From Rhodoblastus acidophilus (GTDB lineage: Bacteria > Pseudomonadota > Alphaproteobacteria > Rhizobiales > Beijerinckiaceae): a DNA stretch of 64,000 nt. The notes beneath the pieces are model-generated. The model ran no database searches. It saw only the letters and a program-made list of their open reading frames with translations, and had not been told where the DNA came from. This document shows positions 16,032 to 24,927 of this stretch, in pieces. The stretch's first letter is position 1; the number at the start of each line of letters is the position of its first letter. The translations under genes were made by a program, and so were the position numbers. The stretch spans positions 1 through 64,000 of the forward strand of contig NZ_JAOQNX010000030.1 of the NCBI RefSeq assembly GCF_025961575.1. Reading direction: 5' to 3'.

Positions 16032-17015
16032 CTACGCGTCGACCGTGAGCGGAGGGGCGCCGAGATAGGCGGCGACTTTTCGTTTGGCCGCAATATCCTT
16101 CCACACCGCCTCCACATCGGCGAGGCTGAGCCCGCAGGCCGCGGCCGCATCCGGCGCGGGAACTCCGTTCTCCAGCGCGTAGAGGCAGAGGTCCATCGTG
16201 CGGTGGTCGACCGAGAAATAATATTCCTCCTGGCTCTGCGGCATCGACCAGGTGTCGGTCGTCGGCGGCCGCTGGCGGATTTCCGCGGGGACGCCGAGAT
16301 GTTCCGCGAGCTGGTAGACCTGCGTCTTGTAGAGATGCGCGATCGGCTTGACGTCAGCGGCGCCGTCGCCGTTCTTGACGAAGAAACCCTGGTCATATTC
16401 GAGTCGGTTCGGCGTGCCGGCGACCGCATAGTTCAGCCGGTCGGCGTGGTAATATTCCATCTGCTTGCGGGTGCGCTGCTTCATATTGGCCGCCGCGATG
16501 ATCGCGAGATAGGCGTCGTGCGGCAGGCGCTTGCGTTGCTGCGTTCCGTCGGGCGCGCCCACCACCAGGGTGGAGAGATTGTAGCCCCTGGCGCGCATGT
16601 CTTCGTCGAGCACGACTTTGCAGGTCCAGCCCGGCCCGTATTCCGGGACCACCGAGCGGATCGCGGCGTCGCGGCGGGCGTAGCAGCCGCTGGCTGCGAG
16701 AACGCCATGAATGTCCTCGGTGACCGTCGAAATTCCCAGTTTTTCCGCGACCAGTTTTCCAAGCCGCAGGCTTTCCGGATCGGAGTCCTTCTCCGGCATG
16801 AAAATTCCGAGCACCCGCTTGGCGCCAAAAGCTTCGACGCAGAGGGCCGCGGTCGCCGAGCTGTCAATGCCGCCGGAGAGCCCGACGACGGCGCCGCGCT
16901 TGCGGAAGCGCTGCAGGACCTGTTCGCGCAGCGCGGCGGCGATGCGGCGCGTTTCGGCCTCCGCGTCGAGACGCAGGGCGGCCAGGGAAAAGGGGAGCGG
17001 CGCGACGACATTCAT
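16032..17015 (-). CDS. nadE: NAD+ synthase-family ATP pyrophosphatase in exopolysaccharide locus
   Basis: 327 residues. The PP-loop GLSGGIDSS (about 46-54) and the following LCVEAFGAKRVLGIFMP mark an N-type ATP pyrophosphatase of the NadE family; no glutaminase domain is present, so ammonia or another protein must supply nitrogen. It ends the operon asnB-ACP-AMP ligase-nadE-like and overlaps the ligase stop by ATGA. A housekeeping NAD synthase is possible, but sitting with an ACP, an acyl/aminoacyl ligase and an asparagine synthase suggests an amide-forming step in polysaccharide or capsule modification. Similar sets occur in exosortase-linked polysaccharide loci; no exosortase is visible here. 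Confidence 0.75.
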   Translation of the reverse strand: MNVVAPLPFSLAALRLDAEAETRRIAAALREQVLQRFRKRGAVVGLSGGIDSSATAALCVEAFGAKRVLGIFMPEKDSDPESLRLGKLVAEKLGISTVTEDIHGVLAASGCYARRDAAIRSVVPEYGPGWTCKVVLDEDMRARGYNLSTLVVGAPDGTQQRKRLPHDAYLAIIAAANMKQRTRKQMEYYHADRLNYAVAGTPNRLEYDQGFFVKNGDGAADVKPIAHLYKTQVYQLAEHLGVPAEIRQRPPTTDTWSMPQSQEEYYFSVDHRTMDLCLYALENGVPAPDAAAACGLSLADVEAVWKDIAAKRKVAAYLGAPPLTVDA

Positions 17016-18565
17016 GACTGGGCCTCCAGAAGCGCGGTTTCGCGGCGGTTGATCTTGCCGCTGTCGGTTTTTGGCAATTCGGTGCGGAATTCGACGAATT
17101 TCGGAACCATGAAATCTTCAAGCGCGCGGGCGCAGTGGCGGATCACGTCGCGCTCGCTCAAGCTGACGCCGGGGGCGAGCACGATGACCGCCTTCACCGC
17201 CGCGCCGAGCACGGGATCGGGCACGCCGAACACCACGGCCTCCCTCACGCCTTCGAGCTGGAACAGCGCGCTCTCGACCTCCTTGGGGCTGACCTTTTCG
17301 CCGCGCGATTTGATGATGTCGTCCTTGCGGGCGACGAAATAGAGAAAGCCGTCGGCGTCCATGCGAAACAGATCGCCGGTATACAAAACCTTTTCCCATG
17401 GGTAGGGACCGGGACGCAGGGTCTTCTCGGTGGCCTCGGGATTGCGCCAATAGCCCTGCATCACATGCGGGCCGCGGATCACCAATTCGCCGACCTCATC
17501 CGGCCCGACCCTCTCGCCGTTCTCGTCGACCAGCCAGACTTCCGCGCCGGGGATGGCGATCCCCACCGAGGACGGCCGCGCCCTGATCTGGTCCGGCGGT
17601 AGATAGGCGCCGCGCTGGCATTCGGTCAGGCCGTACATCGAATAGATTTGCGTCGTCGGAAACAGGTCCTGCAATCGCTCGACATGGGACGGCGGCAGCG
17701 CCGCGGCGGCGTTGGTGATGTAGCGCAGCCCGGGATAGTCGCCCGGCCGCAGGTCGCGCATTTGCAGGATCAGCGCGGCCATGGTCGGGACGAGGGGAAA
17801 GCCGGTGACGCCCTCGTCGCGGATCAGGTCGAGGGCGCGCTGCGGAAAGGCGAAGGACTTCTCCAGCACCACGGTCGCGCCGACCTTGGCCGCCGTCAGG
17901 ATCTGGTAAAGACCATAGCCGAACGAGATCGGCAGGACGTTGAGGAGGACGTCCTCGGCTGTATTGCCGAGATAGGCGACAATGGACTCGGCGATCGCCG
18001 TCATATTCTGATGCGTCATCATCACGCCCTTCGGGAAGCCCGTCGAGCCCGAGGTGAACAGCAGCATGGCCAGGTCGCAGGCGATGCCCGGGACCGGCAG
18101 GGGCCGGTCGAGAGGGCGGTCCCTTGGCGTCAGGGCGTCGGCGAAGGCGGTTTCCCCCGGCCGAAGCTCGGCCTTGGCGCCGACGACCAGCAGGGTCTTG
18201 ACAAAGGTCTGCTCGCCGAGCGCCTCGCGCGTCATCGCCAGCAGGCGGCCCAGGGTGATCACCGCGGTTGGCCTGCAATCGTCAAGGATGAAGCGCAGTT
18301 TTTCCGCCTTGGTCGAGGGATGGACCATGCAGAACACCGCGCCGGCTTTCAGCGCGCCGAACAGGCCGACCACCGCCTCCCAGCAATTGTCGGCGAAGAT
18401 GACGACGCGGTCGCCGCGCGCCACTCCGTTTCCGACCAGGGTGGCGGCGAGATTGCCGGCGGCCTCGTCGAGCGCGCGAAACGTCAGTCTTTTGTCGCCC
18501 TCGACCAGGGCGACTTTTTCGGGCCAGGCCCGCGCGCTGCATTCCAGAAAATGTTCGACGCGCAT
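17012..18565 (-). CDS. AMP-forming acyl-CoA/ACP ligase, exosortase-A-locus type
   Basis: 517 residues of the ANL superfamily. Adenylation motifs are clear: LLFTSGSTGFPKGVMMTH (P-loop), YSMYGLTECQRG, YTGDLFRMDADG and the catalytic Lys near the C-terminus in PKTDSGKINRRE. Length and motif pattern match the ligases annotated as exosortase-A-system-associated. The substrate is unknown. The adjacent 85-residue carrier protein, 12 bases upstream, is its likely acceptor. Cytoplasmic. Confidence 0.82.
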   Translation of the reverse strand: MRVEHFLECSARAWPEKVALVEGDKRLTFRALDEAAGNLAATLVGNGVARGDRVVIFADNCWEAVVGLFGALKAGAVFCMVHPSTKAEKLRFILDDCRPTAVITLGRLLAMTREALGEQTFVKTLLVVGAKAELRPGETAFADALTPRDRPLDRPLPVPGIACDLAMLLFTSGSTGFPKGVMMTHQNMTAIAESIVAYLGNTAEDVLLNVLPISFGYGLYQILTAAKVGATVVLEKSFAFPQRALDLIRDEGVTGFPLVPTMAALILQMRDLRPGDYPGLRYITNAAAALPPSHVERLQDLFPTTQIYSMYGLTECQRGAYLPPDQIRARPSSVGIAIPGAEVWLVDENGERVGPDEVGELVIRGPHVMQGYWRNPEATEKTLRPGPYPWEKVLYTGDLFRMDADGFLYFVARKDDIIKSRGEKVSPKEVESALFQLEGVREAVVFGVPDPVLGAAVKAVIVLAPGVSLSERDVIRHCARALEDFMVPKFVEFRTELPKTDSGKINRRETALLEAQS

Positions 18566-18577
18566 GGGTTCGCTCCT

Positions 18578-18835
18578 TCAGGCGGCCGCGGCCAGCCCCT
18601 TCTTCCGCGTGACGAAGGCGGCGAGGGCGTCGATCGTGTCGAGATTTTCTGGGACGACGTCGGCGTCGGCGACGGTGATGTCGAAATGGCTTTCGAGGAA
18701 GGCGACGAGTTCGAGCACGCCGGTCGAATCGATCATGCCGGCCTGAAGCATGGACTGATCGCCGGCCATATCGCTGATGTCGTCGACGAACAGCAGATCC
18801 TGGGCGATGAAGTTGCGAATGTCTTTTTCAATCAT
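18578..18835 (-). CDS. Acyl carrier protein
   Basis: 85 residues, acidic and helical, with the phosphopantetheine attachment Ser37 in AGMIDSTGVLELV. Asp-Ser is kept but the following Leu/Met of standard ACP is Thr-Gly, marking a specialised carrier. It lies between asnB and the AMP ligase, 12 bases before each, so it probably carries the acyl or amino-acyl group that the ligase activates. Not the housekeeping fatty-acid ACP, given its context. Confidence 0.85.
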   Translation of the reverse strand: MIEKDIRNFIAQDLLFVDDISDMAGDQSMLQAGMIDSTGVLELVAFLESHFDITVADADVVPENLDTIDALAAFVTRKKGLAAAA

Positions 18836-18847
18836 GTCTTTCTCCCA

Positions 18848-20797
18848 TCAGGCCGCCGGGGCGCGCCGTTGCGCGGCCCCGCCGAAGAATTGCTCATTCC
18901 AAAGCTGTCCCGAGAGCACGCCAACCAGCGCGGTATTGTCGCGAAAACGCGGGGCGCCGCCGCCGGCGCATTTGCGCGCCAGTTTTGTCACCGCGCCCAC
19001 GTCGAACAGGCCGGCCGACGCGATCGCGTCGGGCGACAGAAGCTCGGCGACATAAGCCGGCGCATCCGCTCCGAAGAAGGAGGCGCTGTCCGGGGCGCGA
19101 TAGGGTTGTTTCGGCCGGCTGCCGATGGCGGCGGGCAGGCGATGCGCAAAACTCTCGCGCAAAATGTGTTTTTCGCGCAGCCCCTTGAGTTTCAGGCGCG
19201 AGGGGAGGCGGGCTCCGAATTCGACCACGCGGTGATCGAGGAAGGGGAAACGGCCCTCGACGCCATGGGCCATGGCGACCCGGTCGCCCTGCGCGGAGAG
19301 GATATAGCCCGGCAGCAGATAGGTCGTTTCGAGATATTGGGCGCGCGCCAGCGGCGTCCAGTTCATGAATTCGGCGGGCAGATCGGCGCGCAATTCGGCG
19401 AGCGCGTCATAGTTTTTCAGCGCCGCCTTGAGGTCGCCCGAAAAAAAGACTTTGGCCTTGGCCGTGTTGTCGAACCGCGGCAGATGCGAGAACAGCGGAT
19501 CGTTGACGCGATCGAGCGCCATGCCGAAAAAGGCTTTTAGGTACGCCGGGCTCTGCGCCTGGAGGCCGGGCAGCCAGGGGTAGAGTTTTCCGAACAGCAG
19601 GGGTCGCCAAGCCGAATCCGGCTGGCGCGCACAAAAACCGCGCACCTTGGCTTCGCGGAAAATGTCGTAGCCGGCGAACACCTCGTCGGCGCCTTCGCCG
19701 GTGAGCACGACCTTGAAACCGCTCTGGTGGACGAAATCGGCGAGCTGGTGGAGCGGCGCCGGCGCGGTGCGCAACACGGGCTGCTCGATGGCGCCGATCA
19801 CGTGGGGGAACATGGTCGCGATTGCGTTTTTTTCGCAGGCGATGGAGGCGTGCGCCGTTCCCAGCGCCTCCGCCATTTGCGCCTGGAACGCGCTCTCGTC
19901 GAACTCGCCGCTTTCAAAGGTCACGGAAAAGGTTTTGAGCCGCTGCGCGACGATGTCGGAGGCGAGCGTGGCGGTGATGGCGGAATCGAGGCCGCCGCTC
20001 AGATAGGCGCCGACGGGAACGTCGGAGCGCAGCCGGATGCGCGTGGCGTCGGCGAGGAGGGCGCGCAATTCCTCGGCGCGCGCCGCCTCGTCGACGCGCA
20101 CTGTGGCGTCCTCGGCGGCGGTCGGAAAGGACAGGCGCCAGTAACGGCGGATTTCGACCGTGTCCGGCGTGGCGATCATCAGATGGCCGGGCGGAAGCTG
20201 CTGGATGTCCTTGAACAGGGTGCGCGGCGCAATCGCGCCCCACAGCGTGAACAATTGATCCAGGCCGATGGGGTCGGGGCGCGCCTCGACCGCGCCGGTG
20301 GCCAGCAGCGCCTTCACTTCGGAGGCGAAATAGAGGCGGTTTTTCGCGCGCGTCCAGTAGAGCGGCCGCACGCCCATGCGGTCGCGCGCCAGCATCAGTT
20401 TTTGCCGGCGCCGGTCCCAGAGCGCGAAGGCGAAATCGCCATTCAAATCTTCGACGCAGGCCTCGCCCTTGGCGCGATAAAGTTCGAGAATGACTTCCGT
20501 GTCGGACTTGGTGCGAAACCGCGCGCCCGCCGCGACGAGCGCGTCGCGGATTTCGACGTAGTTGAAAATTTCGCCGTTGAAGCTGATGGCGAGATCGCCG
20601 GTTTCGTCGCGCAGGGGCTGCTGGCCTCCGGCGAGATCGATGATACTGAGCCTGGTGTGGCCGAGCGCGACTCGGCCGTCGACATGCACGCCGCAGCCGT
20701 CCGGGCCGCGATGCGCGAGGGCGGACGCCATGCGCTGCGCCACTTCCATTGCGTCAGGATCAGAACTTTGCCCCAGCAGTCCGGCGATGCCACACAT
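18848..20797 (-). CDS. asnB: Glutamine-hydrolysing asparagine synthase-like amidotransferase
   Basis: 649 residues from MCGIAGLLG, whose Cys2 is the glutaminase nucleophile; an in-frame start 10 codons upstream would bury Cys2 and is rejected. The class II glutaminase domain (1-200) includes RLSIIDLAGGQQP and NGEIFNY; the synthetase domain has the PP-loop LSGGLDSA. In polysaccharide loci such enzymes amidate carboxyl groups on sugars or carrier-bound acids rather than aspartate. First gene of a leftward four-gene unit with ACP, ligase and NadE-like protein, read away from the gumK homologue. Confidence 0.88.
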   Translation of the reverse strand: MCGIAGLLGQSSDPDAMEVAQRMASALAHRGPDGCGVHVDGRVALGHTRLSIIDLAGGQQPLRDETGDLAISFNGEIFNYVEIRDALVAAGARFRTKSDTEVILELYRAKGEACVEDLNGDFAFALWDRRRQKLMLARDRMGVRPLYWTRAKNRLYFASEVKALLATGAVEARPDPIGLDQLFTLWGAIAPRTLFKDIQQLPPGHLMIATPDTVEIRRYWRLSFPTAAEDATVRVDEAARAEELRALLADATRIRLRSDVPVGAYLSGGLDSAITATLASDIVAQRLKTFSVTFESGEFDESAFQAQMAEALGTAHASIACEKNAIATMFPHVIGAIEQPVLRTAPAPLHQLADFVHQSGFKVVLTGEGADEVFAGYDIFREAKVRGFCARQPDSAWRPLLFGKLYPWLPGLQAQSPAYLKAFFGMALDRVNDPLFSHLPRFDNTAKAKVFFSGDLKAALKNYDALAELRADLPAEFMNWTPLARAQYLETTYLLPGYILSAQGDRVAMAHGVEGRFPFLDHRVVEFGARLPSRLKLKGLREKHILRESFAHRLPAAIGSRPKQPYRAPDSASFFGADAPAYVAELLSPDAIASAGLFDVGAVTKLARKCAGGGAPRFRDNTALVGVLSGQLWNEQFFGGAAQRRAPAA

Positions 20798-21171
20798 GCG
20801 CAATCCTAAATTATGGCAAGGGAACAAAGGTAATATGCTGCGATGATATGCCGCTTGGTTATGCCGGCAAGCAAATCCAAATATCGTAGTAAATTACCGA
20901 TTCAATCGAATGAAATAGTCTTGCGGCGGCTTCTTATTTTTTTAGAACTGGCGGCATAAAACGATTGTTTCGTATCGCTAAATTTTTAAGATCGACGAAT
21001 ATTTTAAAGATTCGTCCCGCGGCGCCTGGCGCGCGCGCATGACCTTAGGGCTTGGGGAGCCGCGGGCGCCCCCGGGCCCTTGAGATCACGCCACCCATTT
21101 TTTTGATGCGGCGCGACGGGATTCTGGCTACGACTCGGGTCCAGTTCATTTCAGCACACATGAAGAGATGC
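20798..21171. promoter_or_regulatory. Divergent spacer asnB / gumK homologue with AT-rich core
   Basis: 374 bp. The part from 20860 to 21010 is AT-rich and should hold both promoters. A perfect inverted repeat GACGAAT-N9-ATTCGTC lies at 20994-21016, a reasonable operator shape. The final 150 bp are GC-rich and could belong to a long leader of the glycosyltransferase gene. No gene is seen. Confidence 0.45.
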
Positions 21172-22281
21172 ATGAAGAAGAACTTCCTTCTCATCAGCGC
21201 GCATGACTATCGTTCACGACGCAAAGCCAATGTGCATTTCATTGCCGATGAATTGGCGAAACGTGGGACGATCCGATTCTTTTCTTTGAGATTTTCGGAA
21301 ATAACGCGGTTCCGTCCTGATCCGCGACACGATCTCTACGACCGCGCCAACAAGGTCGAGACCATCAACGGCGTCGATTGTTATCTTTGGAAAACGCCGG
21401 TTCACGCGTTCAACACGCGCGTAAAGGCCTTGCGGCCGGTCGAAAATTTGCTTTTCCGCATCTACCAGAGCGCGGCGCCCGATATCTTCAAGACATGGAT
21501 CCAGGAAGCGACGACGATCATCTTCGAAAGCGGATACGCCATTATCTTCTTCGATCTCGTCGAGCAGCTCAACCCGGAGGCCGAGACGATCTATCTCGCT
21601 TCCGATGCGATGAAGACGATCAATTCCGCGAGCTACCCCGACGCGATTCTGCAAAGGGTCGCGCCGGACCTCACCAGCGTCAGCGTGCCGTCGCGGCTGC
21701 TGCGCGATGAGTTTCCCATGAGCGCGCGCGTGTTCTACACGCCGCATGGGATCGACCCCGCGATCAAGGATCAGGCCGACCCAACTCCCTACACCGCCGA
21801 GCTGAATGCGGTTTCCGTGGGCTCGATGCTGTTCGATCGGGAGCTGATCCGGTCCGCCGCGGAGCTGAGGCCGGACATCACGTTCCATGTCATCGGGTCC
21901 GGCGACACATGGCTCTCCGAAAGGCCTGGCAATGTTCTCGTCTATGATGAGATGCCCCATCGCGAAACCTTGCGTTACATCAAACACGCGACCTTCGGCA
22001 TCGCGCCCTATCGCGGCGAGGCGCCCTATTATCTCGCCGACACGTCGATGAAGCTGATGCAATATGAGCTGTTCGGTCTTCCCACGATTTGTCCGCAGAA
22101 CGTTGTCGGAGGCAATGCTATGCGCATCGGCTACGATGCGGCGGATCGCGACTCCGTCAACAAAGCCATGCTGGCCGCGATCGCCATGCCGCACATCGCC
22201 AAGCGGCGGTTTCTCACCTGGGGCGACGTGACCGATCGCCTGCTCACGCCGGAGCATTATGAGGACACAGCCGTCGTCTGA
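21172..22281 (+). CDS. gumK: GumK-like glucuronosyltransferase (GT70)
   Basis: 369 residues. It matches xanthan GumK along its whole length: LISAHDYRSRRKANVHFI at the start, RGTIRFFSLRFS, NGVDCYLWKTPVHAFNTR, VSVGSMLFDRE, FHVIGSG, RYIKHATFGIAPY and DTSMKLMQYELFGLP. GumK adds glucuronate from UDP-GlcA to a lipid-linked mannosyl-cellobiose unit on the inner face of the membrane. The ATG at 21172 has GAAGAG upstream; longer in-frame starts add unrelated sequence. Ends 36 bases before the convergent gumM homologue. This suggests an acidic, xanthan- or acetan-like polymer. Confidence 0.88.
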   Translation: MKKNFLLISAHDYRSRRKANVHFIADELAKRGTIRFFSLRFSEITRFRPDPRHDLYDRANKVETINGVDCYLWKTPVHAFNTRVKALRPVENLLFRIYQSAAPDIFKTWIQEATTIIFESGYAIIFFDLVEQLNPEAETIYLASDAMKTINSASYPDAILQRVAPDLTSVSVPSRLLRDEFPMSARVFYTPHGIDPAIKDQADPTPYTAELNAVSVGSMLFDRELIRSAAELRPDITFHVIGSGDTWLSERPGNVLVYDEMPHRETLRYIKHATFGIAPYRGEAPYYLADTSMKLMQYELFGLPTICPQNVVGGNAMRIGYDAADRDSVNKAMLAAIAMPHIAKRRFLTWGDVTDRLLTPEHYEDTAVV

Positions 22282-22317
22282 CCGCGCTGCGTTCCCAGGA
22301 CGCCGCGCGGCCAGTCT

Positions 22318-23136
22318 TCAGATCAGCTCACGCGACGGTTGCGCGCGAAACTTGAGGACGGACCAGGCGAAGACCAAGATGTCGATGGTATAGCGGCGCA
22401 GCAGGCGTCTCGGCTCGTGCGCAAGTCTGAACGCCCATTCGAGCCGCGCGCGCCGCAGCCACACCGGAGCGCGAGGGGTCGCCTGCGAGACGTAATCGAA
22501 CAGCGCGCCGACGCCGAAAACCAGGCGGCAGTTCAGGTCCTTTGCGTGCCGGTCCATGAACAGCTCCTGCCACGGGTTGCCCATGGCGACGAGCAGGACG
22601 TCCGGACGCAGGGCGGCGATTTCCGCGACGACGGCCTGTTCGTCGTGAGTGTCGAAATAGCCGTCGCGATAGCCGACGATTCTGTGCCTTGGAAATTGCG
22701 CCGCGAATGTCTTCGCCGCTTTTTCGACGACGTCCGGCTTTGCGCCAAGCAGGAAGATGCGCAGCGGCCGGCGTTGCGACTGCAGGAAGTGCGGGATGAA
22801 GTCGGTGCCGTTCAAATTGGCGGGAAAGCCGCGTCCGCTCGTCAATCGGGCCATCAGCTCGATGCCGATTCCGTCGTTGAGCACCAGCATCTTGGACAGA
22901 GCGGCGCGATAGGTGGGATTGGCATAGGCGTGGTTGGTGGAATTCGTGTTGCAAAACGCCACAAGACAGGGCTCGGCCTGGTTCATGCCCGCTTCGACCT
23001 TGTCGAGCGCTGCGTCCAAGGTCAAGCGCTGAACGCGCATCGGACCAAGGTCGAAGCTGTCGCCTTCGCTCTCGGACGGCTGCGCAACATAGCTTGCAAC
23101 TCGATCGAACGTTGTCAGTCCGGCGGCATTCGCCAT
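22318..23136 (-). CDS. gumM: WecG/TagA/CpsF glycosyltransferase (GT26), GumM-like
   Basis: 272 residues from MANAAGLT. GT26 hallmarks are present: FCNTNSTNHAYANP, VLNDGIGIELMARL, NLNGTDFIPHFL, RIFLLGAKPDVV, PDVLLVAMGNPWQE and VGALFDYVS followed by APVWLRRARLEWAFRL. GumM adds the second glucose of the xanthan backbone to the lipid-linked glucose; the neighbouring gumK and gumH homologues support the same step here. An alternative is another hexosaminyl or mannosyl transfer, as in WecG/TagA. Divergent from the gumH homologue. Confidence 0.85.
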   Translation of the reverse strand: MANAAGLTTFDRVASYVAQPSESEGDSFDLGPMRVQRLTLDAALDKVEAGMNQAEPCLVAFCNTNSTNHAYANPTYRAALSKMLVLNDGIGIELMARLTSGRGFPANLNGTDFIPHFLQSQRRPLRIFLLGAKPDVVEKAAKTFAAQFPRHRIVGYRDGYFDTHDEQAVVAEIAALRPDVLLVAMGNPWQELFMDRHAKDLNCRLVFGVGALFDYVSQATPRAPVWLRRARLEWAFRLAHEPRRLLRRYTIDILVFAWSVLKFRAQPSRELI

Positions 23137-23470
23137 GGAAACACCCTGTTTGAGTTGTCGAGCGCTGTCTCGGGACGATCTGGGTCTTGGAGACCGAAGC
23201 TCTTGCCGCCAGGGTGCAAGCGGCGCCAAAGCCGCAGATGGATTGCTTTGGCGCAGTTCGGCGCCGATTTGGCGCAAGCATCCAGGAGCGCCCGCGCCCC
23301 CAAGTCATTTCAGGTCAGCTTGGGACGACCTCGCCAGCAGCCCGTTGGGACCGCTGCAAGGCGGCCGAATGGCGGGACACGCAGGCTGTTTTCAGGGATG
23401 CAGTTAGGAGAATCTAGATTTTCGTCTGTTTCACTTCCGGCAAAACCTTCTCATCCCGGCTGTGAAAAGC
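23137..23470. promoter_or_regulatory. Divergent spacer gumM / gumH homologues with repeated TTTGGCGC motif
   Basis: 334 bp. TTTGGCGCA occurs at 23247-23255 and 23268-23276, 21 bp apart (two helical turns), and an inverted copy GGCGCCAAA lies at 23222-23230. A CCCAAG-N14-CTTGGG inverted repeat is at 23299-23324. These could bind a regulator of polysaccharide synthesis; none is identified. No gene is seen. Confidence 0.35.
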
Positions 23471-24613
23471 ATGAAAATCATCCATGTGGTGCGACAGTAC
23501 TGGCCGCTCGTCGGCGGGCTCGAGGAATTTGTCGCCCGCCTGGCGCGCGAGCAGCGCCTCGCCGGCGCCAGCGTTCGGGTGGTGACGCTCGACGAGAGTT
23601 TTTCGCGGCGCGGCCTGAAGCTTGCCCCGATGGAGACGCATGAGGGCGTCGAGATCGTTCGCATTCCGTTTTACGGATCAACGCGTTATCCCATTGCGCC
23701 GCAAGTGCTCGGCCAATTGGCCGGCGCCGATCTCATCCATGTCCATGCCGTGGATTTCTTCTTCGACTTCGTCGCGCTCACCCGGGGGCTGCGGCAATGC
23801 CCCATTGTGGCGACGACGCATGGCGGCTTCTTCCACACGGCGAAGCACACGCTGCTCAAACGCATCTGGTTCCACACGATCACACGCCTGACCGCATCGG
23901 CCTATCGCGCGGTCGTCGCCAGCAGCCTCAGCGACTTCGAGACGTTCAGCGCGATTGCGCCGCGCAATGCGCGGCTCATTGAAAACGGCGTCGATATTGA
24001 AAAATTCAAGGGCGCCGCCAGCCCGCTTCCCTCGCGATCGCTGCTGACCATCGGGCGCTTTTCACTCAACAAGAAACTCGATCTCCTGCTGGAGTCGTTC
24101 CGCCAGCTTGTTCGGGACGGGGAGGATTGGCGCCTCGATATTGTCGGGATGGAGTCCGACTGGACCCGCGAAGATTTGCGCCGCGAGATTGCCGCGCGCG
24201 GGCTCGAGCAGCGGGTGACGGTCCATGTCGGCGCCGACAATGCCGCCATCGCGCGTTTGATGTCGCGTGCGAGCCTTTTTGTCAGCGCATCGGACTACGA
24301 AGGTTTTGGCATCGTTCTCGTCGAGGCCTTGAGCGCAGGCCTGCTTCCCGTGGTTCACGGCAACGAAGCGTTTCGAAGTTTTGCCGCGCGGCGCGGCGGC
24401 GTCCGCATCTGCGACTACACCGATCCCATGGCGAGCGCCGAGGCGATCCGCGCCGCCTTCGTCGACCTGGCGGGGGCGCCACACATGCGCGACGATCTCA
24501 TCAAAATTTCCGAGGGCTATGCCTGGCCTCAGGTCGCGCGGACCTATCTCGAGCTCTATCGCGAATGTGTCGAAGCCTCCTCTCGCGGCCTGCAGAAGCC
24601 GATCCCGATTTGA
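23471..24613 (+). CDS. gumH: GumH-like mannosyltransferase (GT4)
   Basis: 380 residues. The start MKIIHVVRQYWPLVGGLEE and later RYPIAPQVLG, HAVDFFFDF, THGGFFHTAKHTLLKRIWF and ENGVDIEKF follow xanthan GumH closely. A GT4 fold with the EGFGIVLVEALSAG nucleotide-sugar motif is evident. GumH adds the first, alpha-linked mannose to the cellobiose-lipid before GumK acts. The ATG at 23471 is preferred over GTG at 23462; neither has a strong SD. With gumK, gumM, gumC and gumE homologues in the window, a xanthan-like repeat is likely, although priming and other transferases are missing here. Confidence 0.85.
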   Translation: MKIIHVVRQYWPLVGGLEEFVARLAREQRLAGASVRVVTLDESFSRRGLKLAPMETHEGVEIVRIPFYGSTRYPIAPQVLGQLAGADLIHVHAVDFFFDFVALTRGLRQCPIVATTHGGFFHTAKHTLLKRIWFHTITRLTASAYRAVVASSLSDFETFSAIAPRNARLIENGVDIEKFKGAASPLPSRSLLTIGRFSLNKKLDLLLESFRQLVRDGEDWRLDIVGMESDWTREDLRREIAARGLEQRVTVHVGADNAAIARLMSRASLFVSASDYEGFGIVLVEALSAGLLPVVHGNEAFRSFAARRGGVRICDYTDPMASAEAIRAAFVDLAGAPHMRDDLIKISEGYAWPQVARTYLELYRECVEASSRGLQKPIPI

Positions 24614-24927
24614 ACCTTGCGAGGAGGCGCCCGCGCCCTGCTTTGGTCTGCCTGGTGTAGCCCGGACTGCCCGCTTTCGGCCGAGCCGCGCGCGGGCGTG
24701 GATCGGCCGCAGACGCGGGTGCTGCTGGCGCACAGGACAGACCAGGCGCTCTCCACGACTTCCTGCGCATCGCCCGGCGCCAAATGAAGGCGGCGCCGGG
24801 CGTTGAGCTGGTATGGTTAGAAAAATCTTAAGCAGTTCGTCGCACACTTGCTCCGAAATATCCGCCATTGTTCGCGCGCGAAAAAGGAGCGTGAGCGGAA
24901 GCCGATTGCACAAGGAGCCTTTCGGAG
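24614..24927. other. Spacer with strong hairpin between gumH and gumC homologues
   Basis: 314 bp without a convincing gene. An 11-bp perfect stem (24771-24781 with 24792-24802, 10-base loop) of almost pure GC could act in termination after the GT4 gene, though no T run follows. The following 120 bp are more AT-rich and should hold the promoter of the co-polymerase operon. Confidence 0.4.

Noticed and set aside
16032-20797. Complete exosortase/PEP-CTERM system
   Set aside because: The AMP ligase, ACP and amidotransferase resemble associated genes, but neither exosortase, PEP-CTERM substrates nor the PLP decarboxylase of such loci is present in the window.
24614-24927. Possible tRNA or small gene in the spacer before gumC
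   Set aside because: GGTGTAGCCC-like strings suggested tRNA at first, but no acceptor stem, anticodon arm or T-arm can be built; only an 11-bp hairpin is supported.
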